Source: Carposina sasakii
Lineage: Eukaryota > Arthropoda > Insecta > Lepidoptera > Carposinidae
DNA: 64,000 nt
NCBI GenBank assembly: GCA_014607495.2
Contig: CP053155.1
Span: 6,820,001 to 6,884,000 of the forward strand
Reading direction: 5' to 3'
Part shown: piece by piece, positions 33,115-42,231 of the stretch
Position numbering within the stretch: position 1 is the first letter of the stretch
Layout: every line of letters begins with the position of its first letter
The notes under the pieces: generated by a model
What the model was told of the DNA's origin: nothing
What the model saw: the letters and a program-made list of their open reading frames with translations, nothing else
Database searches by the model: none
Program-made: the position numbers and the translations under genes

Positions 33115-33482
33115 TGCCGGGCGCGGCGGTGGACAGGAACTCGGAGTCCGCGTCGTGTGTGTGTGTGTGTATGTATCTACGTACGGGGGCGGGCGGGCGC
33201 GGCGGTGGACAGGAACTCGGAGTCCGCGTCGTGTGTGTGTGTATGTATCTACGTACGGGGGCGGGCGGGCGCGGCGGTGGACAGGAACTCGGAGTCCGCG
33301 TCGTGTGTATGTGTGTATGTATCTACGTACGGGGGCGGGCGGGCGCGGCGGTGGACAGGAACTCGGAGTCCGCGTCGTGTGTATGTGTGTATGTATCTAC
33401 GTACGGGGGCGGGCGGGCGCGGCGGTGGACAGGAACTCGGAGTCCGCGTCGTGTGTGTGTGTGTGTGTATGTATCTACGTAC
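33115..33482 (-). repeat. 72-76-bp tandem array made of the ERCC3 exon 5 / intron 5 junction
   Basis: Five extra copies of the exon 5 end lie in the intron directly after the exon. The anchor ggacaggaactcggagtcc is at 33131, 33207, 33279, 33353 and 33427; the original is at 33517. On the minus strand each copy holds GACTCCGAGTTCCTGTCCAC and CGCCGCGCCCGCCCGCCCCC from exon 5, the donor GTACGTAG, and a (CA)n-rich intron piece. Plus-strand ORFs here follow the 72-76-bp period and are not genes. Confidence 0.92.
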
Positions 33483-33622
33483 GGGGGCGGGCGGACACGG
33501 CGCCGGGCGCGGCGGTGGACAGGAACTCGGAGTCCCCGTCCCTCCGCAGCCGGCACTGCTGCACCACGGGGTCTCGCAGTAACTTCTGCAGCACCTCCAC
33601 GTGCTTGCTCTCCACCAAGTAT
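33483..33622 (-). CDS. ERCC3: ERCC3 exon 5
   Basis: The exon encodes residues 181-227. Acceptor ...ACCCAG is at 33623-33624 and donor GTACGTAG starts at 33482. It reads 'YLVESKHVEVLQKLLRDPVV', 'QQCRLRRDGDSEFLSTAAPG' and 'AVSARP'. The first half matches the XPB 'FVES...LL.DPVI..CRL' block; the second half is variable and GC-rich. Phase 2 in and phase 1 out agree with exons 4 and 6. That supports this donor copy, although identical GTACGTAG donors follow in the array, and use of a later one would add codons with a stop (TAG) directly after GTACG. Confidence 0.88.
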
Positions 33623-33826
33623 CTGGGTATAGCCTTCGGTGTTATAATAACTAGGAGAGGACGCCTACAACTTCGTCAGCGAAAACTACGCTCCGTTCTC
33701 GTGGGAATGTCGAAAAATCATCGGATGCTTAGGTACGTCATACAAAGAACACATCTCTAAGTTTCAGGTGTCAAATATCGGCGGTTTAGGCTGTGTATTG
33801 ATCCGTCAGTCATTGAAGACAAAATA

Positions 33827-34196
33827 TACAGGTGATTTTTTGTCTTTAACGTTCCCGAAAACTATGGAATCTCCTCATCATCACGATCATTTTTGTCCAC
33901 CATACCTGGGAAGTGTCTGGTTCCCGAGATATTAAGGTCCAAATTTGTGTAAATAGACTGCGTTTTTCTATATAAATGCACATAGACGCGCGTAGCAAGA
34001 TTTGTTCACGAGAAATAATTAATATCTGTCTATGATTAAACTAGCATAAACACTGGACACTATAAATTTCGCCCGATCAAGTAATAAAAAATAAAAAAAT
34101 CGTTTCCCAGCATTTTTTGGCATAAACTTATTTTATTTGATGTAGGTATAGAGTACATACCCTTCGTTAAGGGTGGCAACGAAAAAACACCCTGTA
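33827..34196. mobile_element. ~370-bp MITE, family 1
   Basis: Ends tacaggtgattttttg and gaaaaaacaccctgta. Internal blocks are shared with 21870-22262, 27460-27812 and 40655-41035. In ERCC3 intron 4. Confidence 0.78.
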
Positions 34197-34199
34197 TTA

Positions 34200-34399
34200 T
34201 GATAGATAATGAGTAATAGTCTGTCTTGGTACGGGCATGTAAAGCAACGGGATGAAAGGCATATTTTACAGAGAGCATTGTGCATGGATGTGGATGGATA
34301 TAAAGGAAGAGGTAGACCGAAGAAATGTAGGATGGACTGTGTGAGAGAGGATATGCGTGTACTGGGAGTGAGCAATGAGATGACGGATAATAGGTATAA
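34200..34399 (+). pseudogene. RTE-type reverse transcriptase C-terminus, split by a Harbinger element
   Basis: The plus-strand translation gives 'LSWYGHVKQRDERHILQRAL' and 'GRGRPKKCRMDCVREDMRVL', the common end of RTE-like elements. It is cut at TAA 34397-34399 and resumes at 34987 (aagaaaagtacatattgcgc ... gatgatgatga), ending near 35045. Confidence 0.78.
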
Positions 34400-34983
34400 G
34401 TCCCTCCGCACATGGAGCTACTCAAATATGACGGAATTAATCAGTAATTAGAATTACAAACTAGTTATAAACTGTATTTCGCACACGACGCTACTCACAT
34501 TGCAAGGTTTCAGTCACTCCTGTTATTTCTACTACCAAATAAACACGTGCGAAAAACCTAGCAAGGGGAAATATTGGAAGCAATAAAAATGTCGAGTGGA
34601 TCGAGCGAAGATGACGATGTCATTATACTATATTATCATCATAACAGACGCCGAAGGAATCGACGCAGATTTTGGATTCACCCATATATCCAAAATAATG
34701 TAAACTGCAGATTGTCAGTTGCAGCACGAGAGCTGCGTGAAACAGATAATAAATTTGTGGGATTCTATAGAATGTCCAAAGTAAACTCGGGTAACCTAGT
34801 AGCTCGGCGACCGGCACGACGCGTCGCGCGCGATCAGTTGCCAACGCGTTACTAACTGGTTAGTGACTAGTCGCGTCGTGTGCGAACCTGTATGGCAATG
34901 TATGGGCGGTGACGCTCAAAAAACTCGTTAGTAATTTTAGTTTGTGATTAGTTCCTTTTGAGTAGCTCCATGTGCGGAGGGCC
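34400..34983 (+). mobile_element. 584-bp PIF/Harbinger deletion derivative with TAA target duplication
   Basis: Inverted ends of about 25 bp (gtccctccgcacatggagct at 34400 and its inverse ending 34983) are flanked by TAA at 34397-34399 and 34984-34986, the 3-bp duplication of PIF/Harbinger. It retains the start of a transposase gene (34589-34855) and lies inside an RTE remnant in ERCC3 intron 4. Confidence 0.9.
34589..34855 (+). pseudogene. truncated Harbinger transposase N-terminus
   Basis: The ATG at 34589 starts 'MSSGSSEDDDVIILYYHHNR' followed by 'RRFWIHPYIQNNVNCRLSVA' and 'RELRETDNKFVGFYRMSK'. The 'RRFWVHPY' block and the following helix are typical of PIF/Harbinger transposases. Homology stops after 'YRMSK', and the rest, including the whole DDE domain, is deleted. 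It cannot encode an active transposase. Confidence 0.85.
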
Positions 34984-35055
34984 TAAATGGAAGAAAAGTA
35001 CATATTGCGCCGACCCCAAATATATGGGGCAGGAAGATGATGATGAGATAATGTG

Positions 35056-36007
35056 AGCACATTGGTAGGCAATGCAACTAATCTCTTAAATCTAATCTAA
35101 TAAGTCAATAGGAGGCTACAAGCTTCAAAGATATAAACTTTTGGTTTAGAGCACATATACATATTTCAGCCAGTGACTAACTAGACTACATAGAAACTTA
35201 AGCTAGATATACTCTTTGTATTTATGGTTGCATGCTAGGTGCTTGGATCTGGTTTCTTGTTGCGACTGTAGTGTCTTGTGTTCGTGATAATGAGTCGGCA
35301 GATCCGAGGGTCAGCGGAGGGTGTAGGGCCCGGTGCTGGGCGACCCCTCAATGGAGACACTCTTTGGGTCCACGCGGATGTATTCACGTCTTATTTTATT
35401 ATTAATTTTAAAACATCAATAACATCGCAAGACTAGGTAGCTACTATCATATTATTATATTATAAATGCGAATGTAAGTTTGTTTGTTACGCTTTCACGC
35501 AAAAACTACTTAACCGATCATCATGAAACTTTGTACATATACTCTTGAAGGTATTAGAACATAGGGTACTTTATATTAAAAATAAAATAAAAAAATTACG
35601 AAAGATAAAAAAATCATATTGACTCATTTGTATTATTATACCCTTACCTTTATCTCTCATACTTATTTAATGGCTCCACTGCGGGCGAAGTCGCGGGTAA
35701 AAAGCTAGTATATAATAAAATTGTAACGGATCGATGTTTGTGCACGCTAATCTCAGAAACGGCTGAACTGATTTCGATGCAGTTTTCAGGAATATATTGT
35801 GACGGGTCCCACATAACATATAGGCTATACTTTTTATCCCGGGCAAATGTTTTTATCCGGAATAAATTCGAAATTTTGGTTTTTTCTGTAGTCTACGCGG
35901 ACGAAGTCGCGGGCGTCCACTAGTTAATAAATAAACGCCTTGTTATGGCTACCTACTTTGTTTCGAAGATAAGAACGGTTAAGTATCAATCAATTAGGAA
36001 TTTTTAC
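35056..36007. other. ERCC3 intron 4 with decayed RTE/SINE-type repeats
   Basis: About 35295-35335 ('agatccgagggtcagcggag') recurs at 37238-37280. About 35455-35705 and 35708-35925 are two successive copies of the common lepidopteran repeat carrying 'gggcgaagtcgcgggtaaa'-type or 'gcggacgaagtcgcgggcgt' ends. No gene. Confidence 0.6.
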
Positions 36008-36202
36008 CTATTATGTTTGAGCACCAATTTAACTTTCCCATAGGACAATGTACAGAGCTGTATGAACTCGATAATCCCGGCAGGCACGGCACACTTGCTC
36101 AGACGTTGGAGGTATTCTATTATATCGTTTGTCTGAAGTCCTACCGATACCGCCGCGTACAAACTGTACGCTGTTAGCTTGTATTCATGTATGTGCTGGG
36201 GC
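36008..36202 (-). CDS. ERCC3: ERCC3 exon 4: N-terminal domain
   Basis: The exon encodes residues 116-180. Acceptor ...ATTCCAG is at 36203-36204 and donor GTAAAA starts at 36007. It reads '[20 protein letters not shown]', '[20 protein letters not shown]', '[20 protein letters not shown]' and 'LKHN'. This is the conserved XPB N-terminal block that packs against the TFIIH p52/p8 side and precedes the helicase. Phase 2 on both sides. Confidence 0.95.
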
Positions 36203-36579
36203 CTGGAATTTATTAATATAATGTTATTTAACTGCAAGAAAGGTGTTAGTAGTGTAGTGTAAATAAAAATTCCAATGTGGAAGTTTCTTCAACGTTGCAC
36301 AATAGGTCTTGCCACCAAAATTACATAGAGCGCCTTGCTGTTCGCAAAGCGTGCCATATTCCAGTACCAATTTGCAATAGCTGTGAATCGAAATCGACCG
36401 GATAGCGGGACTTGGTACGCACTACTCCTCGTTACCCCGCCATCAAGTTGGAGCTTCTGTTTAGAGAGACTAACAGATTTATTAGTCTAGGATATCGATC
36501 AGAAGAAGGTGCGCGGCAAGATATAAGTACTTAAGTACTTGGTAAGCATGCAATCGTCATGAGATTCTAAATTAATTAC
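36203..36579. other. ERCC3 intron 3, no other feature seen
   Basis: Unique-looking intron of 377 bp. Confidence 0.6.
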
Positions 36580-36720
36580 CTGCATACTGGCTCAGAAATA
36601 GCAATAAGGAAATCGTGTGCATGTTTGTAGACTGGAGAGAACGCTTCCAGGAAAATATGTCCGTTCGGCGCCACCCAGAGAGGCCGGCTTGCGCTGTCTG
36701 GCTTCAGCGCCATTTGACTC
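36580..36720 (-). CDS. ERCC3: ERCC3 exon 3: N-terminal domain
   Basis: The exon encodes residues 69-115. Acceptor ...CTTTTAG is at 36721-36722 and donor GTAATT starts at 36579. It reads '[20 protein letters not shown]' and '[20 protein letters not shown]', then 'ISEPVC'. '[18 protein letters not shown]' is a signature of the eukaryotic XPB N-terminus. Phase 2 in and out. Confidence 0.95.
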
Positions 36721-36986
36721 CTAAAAGATTTATAAATAATATTAACACATGCAAAAGTTAGCATACTAAGACATAAATGGCTCTGATATGTACATTCATA
36801 TTATGTATGTACATGAAAATTATATATTTTTTACTACTGTTTAGTAATACATTACTATTTAATACAAAAAATTTGAAATGTGAAATTTGTGAAAATGTTG
36901 CTACTGCTTCATGAAAACTTTGATGGCATTTGGGAATACTTTGTAAACTTACATTTTCATACAACATCAGTTATCATAAAAAATAC

Positions 36987-37134
36987 CTGTAATCTTTTGC
37001 ACCAAACTCATCTTCAGGAACTTGGTCATTTTTCTCAGCATCTTGCATAGCCGCTCCTGGCACACCCACATTCTCTGTGTTTTCCTCTTCTACCAAGTCT
37101 ATTGTCAAATCCTCTTCTACTTTTCTTTTCTTAT
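36987..37134 (-). CDS. ERCC3: ERCC3 exon 2: NLS and acidic N-terminus
   Basis: The exon encodes residues 20-68. Acceptor ...CATTAG is at 37135-37136 and donor GTATTT starts at 36986. It begins 'KKRKVEEDLTIDLVEEENTE', whose KKRKVE is a classic nuclear localisation signal, runs through an acidic low-conservation stretch and ends 'DEFGAKDY', the conserved entry to the N-terminal domain. Phase 1 in, phase 2 out. Confidence 0.93.
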
Positions 37135-37663
37135 CTAATGGTAGTTTGTCAAAAATTTAGCTCGAATTAACGACAATTTTCTTTATTAATAATTTGTCAA
37201 TTTTTATATTTGAATATACTAATAGATTTTAATTGTAGCAGATCCGAGGGTCAGCGGAGGGTGTAGGGCCTGGTGGTAAGCAAACCCTTGATGGATATAC
37301 TAATAGAAGCTAAAACTTATACAAAATGATGTGTTAGCTTGTTACAGACCATGGAAGGCAAATAAAAATCTGACTAAAAATGTGTTGGTTGGCAAAGGCT
37401 TTGTTTTAGGTTACACTTACTTTATCATTATAATTTATAATATTATTCAATCAAAGAAAAGTTCTCTCTCTGTTTTTCAGCCCTTACAAGTCCACCACTG
37501 AACATCTGCCTCTCTAAGCATTACTACACCTATTAATAACCTTTACTTTTATCACTTGGCATGGAGATAGTCTACATTTCTCTAGCAAATAGTCTTGGGG
37601 ATTATTTTGTTATTAGGTATCCAAAGGGAAGTGGATTTAAAATAAAACAGCTTGTATACTTAC
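37135..37663. other. ERCC3 intron 1
   Basis: Contains at about 37238-37290 a copy of the 'agatccgagggtcagcggag' repeat also seen at 35295. Otherwise featureless. Confidence 0.55.
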
Positions 37664-37721
37664 TGGATCTGTCACTGCTAGGTTTAGATTCTGATTTTTT
37701 AAATTTCTTTGGAGGTCCCAT
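37664..37721 (-). CDS. ERCC3: ERCC3 exon 1 (coding part) with start codon
   Basis: The ATG at 37721 is followed by 18 codons, 'MGPPKKFKKSESKPSSDRS', and donor GTAAGT starting at 37663. Phase 1 out joins exon 2 (giving Asn20) and leads into the KKRKVE signal. The lysine-rich 'MGPPKKFKK' start suits an XPB N-terminus. Upstream, a TTTTCAG acceptor near 37750 suggests a spliced 5' UTR. Confidence 0.88.
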
Positions 37722-38004
37722 TTTTACTTAAATTATTTCATTAGTGTTTCTGAAAATAAGCAAGCAATAGGATCGATTCTGGCAGTCATACTTAAACCTA
37801 ATCTTAAGTCAGGTCTATCTCTCTCCGTTCTTAACATAAATGGCTGAGAGAGAAAAGGACAGGTGCGACTAAATTTACGTTTAGGTTTAAGTGTGACTGC
37901 CGGAATCGACCATATTATCTTACAATAAGCACTATTACTTAAGATAAATTAACAATCTATGAATAACTTGATATAAAAAGATAAATTAAAGAAATAAAAC
38001 ATAC

Positions 38005-38110
38005 CTGACAAAATAAAAACAATAGAATTGTTTCTGCAAAATTATATCACTTTTTAAATGGAAAAAAAGGAAAAAACTGGACAAACACATTAAAGAACGT
38101 AGAAAAACCG
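38005..38110 (-). other. ERCC3: candidate non-coding first exon of ERCC3
   Basis: A consensus donor (TTTGTCAG then GTATGT, GT at 38004-38003) faces the acceptor near 37750, about 250 bp downstream in the gene. The upstream limit is a guess, since no core promoter motif stands out. Confidence 0.35.
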
Positions 38111-39578
38111 AAGAAGAGAACATTCAGATACAGGCAAAATCATTTGCCTCAACTGCCTGCCTGTTTACATATATAATTTATTAATAATTGTATAATATAT
38201 AATAATAATAAAATAGTTCTAGTAAATATTAAAAATATGAAGATAGCTTCCTGGGGGCTACTCCTGCCTAAAGGCTTTGGGTATATCAATTGTGGCTTTA
38301 GTTAAAAATTTATAGTGTGTTTTGGATAGTTTCAGGGAAGGTTTAAAACCATAACTAAACCAATATGTGGAACTCCATCAGGGTTCCAGAAAGTGAAACC
38401 GCCGAGAAGTCACTAGTATTGTATAAAAATATTAATGAAGAAATATTATAGCACTAATACATATGTCACAGTTAGTTAACTCTTTCAGTGTTTACCATTT
38501 AAAATCAAGTGGTCAAGATGTGTTCACTTAGTGATTGAACTACACCCACATGAAAATGTTAAAATATGAAAATGATAACATGGTAAAAAATCAATCACAA
38601 AGAAATATTACTTCCTATCCAAATAAATCAAACCTTACAACAATCATAATATTATAGACATTTCACATGCAAATTAATAGCAGTAAGTACATTGCATGCT
38701 AGATAGTAGTTTTTCATAGTTACATTTATAACTTTTTGTGTTATCTATCACATAAGGGTTTCCAGGTATTCAGATACAGCTGGATGTAGTTAGGCTTTTT
38801 GATTCTATGTCTGGCCAAAATTAGCAGCTTGGCCACTTTTTTAGGATTTTTATAGGTACAATTCACAAAGGAATGTGGCCGAGAACAGACACAAGTCAAC
38901 TTTGTACTCAAATGTCCAACCAAAATAACTGGTCTGTCCAGCTTTTGGCTTTGGTGATTATCTCTATTTAACCAAAGTAACTTTAGTGTTAGTGCTTATA
39001 CATATAGCTCCAGTTATGGATACTACAACTTGTAAGAATAGTGAGTTACACAGTGGCTTTCAGAAACAGCAAGACTAGTAACAAATATAAAAACATTCCA
39101 TTGGGGTGCATGTTACTTAGTTTGGGTGTTGTGAATACCACTGGTGATTATACTTACAATTATATTTCATTTTCGATACAAGTATTAAGTATGCAACAGC
39201 ATAACATAACAAACACCAGTGAGAACAATTGAAAACATGGCACTTGAAGAAAAACTTTGAAATTTGCACACTTGAAACCTAACCCATATGTTATATACCT
39301 ACTTCAGCTACAGAGGAACCAACTTAGAAGTTGATATCCATTCTGGACTACTGGATACTTTGGATATAATTCTATAAAATGTATAATGATGATAATGTAA
39401 TAGGTAAGACAAGAATGTAACCTTACCAATCAATGTAAATCTGCATCATACCATATATTTTCAGGTAAAAAGGCGATGCCCTTCGCAGAGCAACAGATGA
39501 ACATTCACACACTTAATTATATTTTATTATAAATCAAATATGTACAACTCTGAATAATCTCCGATTCGGAATAAAAAA
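38111..39578. other. region upstream of ERCC3, no gene seen
   Basis: AT-rich with no convincing exon, tRNA or inverted repeat. It would include the ERCC3 promoter. Confidence 0.5.
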
Positions 39579-40367
39579 GCGGGTGGGGCTGTGTCGGGGC
39601 ACACGGCCGTTGGTTTTAACGTGAAACGTCTATGTTAGCGAATCGCTTTTAAAGTAAAAGATTGAAATGAAAACAAGATGGACGCTGTTTTAAGTATTTT
39701 AATAAAAAAAGAACAGGTACGTAATAGAAACATAAAATACATAGCAAATGTTTATATATTTATTGTCACTTTCTGGTTATTTTAAATAGCAGCCGCCCAC
39801 GACTTCGTCCGCGTGAGGGGGCGTTATACCCGTGCGAAGCCGGGCAGGTTGTTGTATAGACTGTAGCCTTCCTTGGTAAATGGGCTATCTAACACTGAAA
39901 GAATTTTTTAAATCAGACCAGTAGTTCCTGAGATTAGCGCGTTCAAACAAACAAACAAACAAACTCTTCAGCTTTATAATATTAGTATAGATATAAATAC
40001 TGTCCAAATTACACTTATTTTTGTATAAATCAATCGGTTCAAATAAACTTGACAAACACACGAAAGAATCACCACGCTATAAAGTCGGAGTCACGAGTTA
40101 CACTGAATAGAAACAAGCGTGAGCGCCGGTTTCGCACAGTTATCGCAGTATCCCTCCCCCGCCGCCCCGCTTGACCCCGACACGAACTCAATGTCATAAC
40201 AGCGAGCTGACTATATAAGTGAAATATTTACACCACATTTTTGTTTCTAAGACTAATAGTTTTTTAATTATTAAGGTACGATGATATAGACCTTTTCGTT
40301 ACGGTCCAGTTTTTAAACCTGGTACCCGTATGTGTCGGCGCGATTTTAAAGACGTTTCACGTCAAAA
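39579..40367. mobile_element. 789-bp element, copy 1 (99% identical to 46400-47187)
   Basis: Runs from gcgggtggggctgtgtcggg to ...gacgtttcacgtcaaaa. Only a handful of differences from copy 2 were noted (for example cgccgccccgc versus cgccccccgc). An inner inverted pair, ttttaacgtgaaacgtc near the start and gacgtttcacgtcaaaa at the end, suggests a DNA element. A lepidopteran 'cccacgacttcgtccgcgtg' repeat is embedded at about 39790-39995. No ORF. Confidence 0.82.
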
Positions 40368-40654
40368 TTGCAAAAAATTTTGCAAGCAATTTAGCAAAAA
40401 GCAAACAGCCTGTGTTTCCAGCAAAGAATATACTTACTCTCTAACAAAAAAACCAAATCAAACTCATTGAAAGACCCACTATGCAAAACCAGCGCTCTTT
40501 TGCATGGTAGGCAACCCCTACCCTGTCTCAGCAGCATCCAGCTGAAAAGGGACCTGTTTGGCGGCTACACATGCGTGATGATGCGTGTGATGTAACTGGC
40601 AGGTTCCTGACAGGGTGCACCGTTCTTCTAGAATGTTTTATGTTGCATTGCACT

Positions 40655-41035
40655 ACACAGGATGATTTTTGGTCGTCAACGTTCCCGAAAATTACGGAAT
40701 CTCCTCATCATCACAATCATTTTTCTCCATGGAAGCATACCTGGGAAATCTCTGGTTCCCAAGATATTAGGGTCCAAAGTTGAATAAATAGACTGCATTT
40801 TTCTGCATAAATGCACATAAACGCGCGTAGGAAGATTTTTTCATGACAAATAATTAATATCTGTCTATGAAAAAAACTAGCATAAACACTGGACACAATA
40901 AATTTCGCTCGATCAAGTAATTTTTTTTTTTCAACTTTACATCGTTTCCCAGCATTTATTCGGCATAAACTTACTTTATTTGATGTATAGAGAACGCACC
41001 CTTCATTAAGGGTGGCAACGAAAAAACATCATGTA
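40655..41035. mobile_element. ~380-bp MITE, family 1
   Basis: Ends acaggatgatttttgg and gaaaaaacatcatgta. Fourth copy of the family in the window. Confidence 0.78.
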
Positions 41036-41036
41036 T

Positions 41037-41998
41037 ACATATTTTTATATTATTTCATTAATTTTGCACTGTCTCTATTTCTACCCTGTTTGTTTAGTCT
41101 CATTGTTGCTATTGTATCTGTGTGTGTTTCTACTCTGTTTGTTTAGTCTCATTGTTGCTATTCTTATGTATCTGTGTGTGTGTAATCACCAAATAAAATC
41201 TTATTCTATTCTATTGTCTATTTTATTACCTAAGGTAATTGCAAATCAAATTACCTAAGGTAAGGTTTGATTCTTGACATCTTTCTTTTTGGCAACAGCC
41301 AAGCATAAATACTTACATACTCGTTTGGTGCTTCAGGATTAGATTTTTTGTCATTTTATTTCGTAATATATTCCCTCCACCATGCCCTTCACGTACTTTA
41401 CAATATTATAATCTCCCTATAAATAAGGATTTATTAGTAGCTGGAAATATCGAATTGACATTACTTTTTTTTTAAATTATATAGCAAAGAAGAAAAGTAC
41501 TTTATTAAGCCTAAAAAATTAGTCATCCATCCAGCTAGCCTGTCTACATTTGTAAGTTTTCTTTGCCTACAGCGTACCACGGGTAGTAATCATAGAATAA
41601 TATTTATGGTCCGCAAGAACTGTTAGAGCAAATTAGAACATGACGTTTCTCTCCCTATAATAACAGGTTGGTGTTTCGTCATGTCACCTCTTTTAACTTC
41701 CTCGCCGAATTCTCAGGAGTTTGTCGGTGGCTAAAGCTATTAACCTTGCTACAGACGTTCCGACGGTTGGCCACGGTTGGCCATCCAACCGTCAGTTGCC
41801 TTTGCTCTGAAGCAGTGAACGGATGTCATGCCGCCTGCTTTTTCAAAGCAAGCGATTGTCGCTATAGTTGTGGCAGCCAGGGATTTGGTATCTGCTTGTG
41901 TAGTTGGTGCTTGTATACATTTCTATGGTGGCAGCTATACGAGTACATTGCCTACATCGTCATGTTTATTTTTTAAAGTTTTTAATGTAGCCGCCTTG
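41037..41998. other. intergenic, with a short tandem duplication
   Basis: About 41070-41186 holds two copies of a ~57-bp unit (gtttgtttagtctcattgtt ... atctgtgtgtg) followed by aataaaatcttattctattc, a common 3' end of lepidopteran non-LTR elements. The rest, including open frames near 41670-41980, shows no recognisable protein. Confidence 0.55.
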
Positions 41999-42231
41999 CA
42001 ATGTTACCAACCCTACTGTTTTAACAGTAGATTTGCTGTTTTCACATTAATGTCCATGTTTTCTGTTTCATTCCTATTTTCTATTGTTTTTCAACTACCG
42101 CTCAGCGCCACCTATTACACTACTTTGCAAACGCACGCAATGACAAACCACTACGTAATAAAACGCAATGACACTAGATGGCAGTATCTTCTTTAGTCGG
42201 GATTCGAGGGAATCCCGACCACATTATATAT
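41999..42231. mobile_element. small TIR element, second copy, left part
   Basis: aatgttaccaaccctactgt through gggaatcccgaccacattat. The same sequence runs uninterrupted where the first copy has the hAT insertion. It resumes at 44833-44935 and again at 47725-47850 (ending ...gaggttggcaacactg). Confidence 0.85.

Noticed and set aside
33079..33760. Three overlapping plus-strand ORFs of 167-201 codons rich in CVCV and RTGAGG
   Set aside because: They translate the 72-76-bp tandem array and its (GT)n tract in all three frames, antisense to ERCC3 exon 5.
41668..42196. Plus-strand ORFs of 102 and 122 codons
   Set aside because: They overlap each other, run into the TIR element at 41999 and show no recognisable motif.
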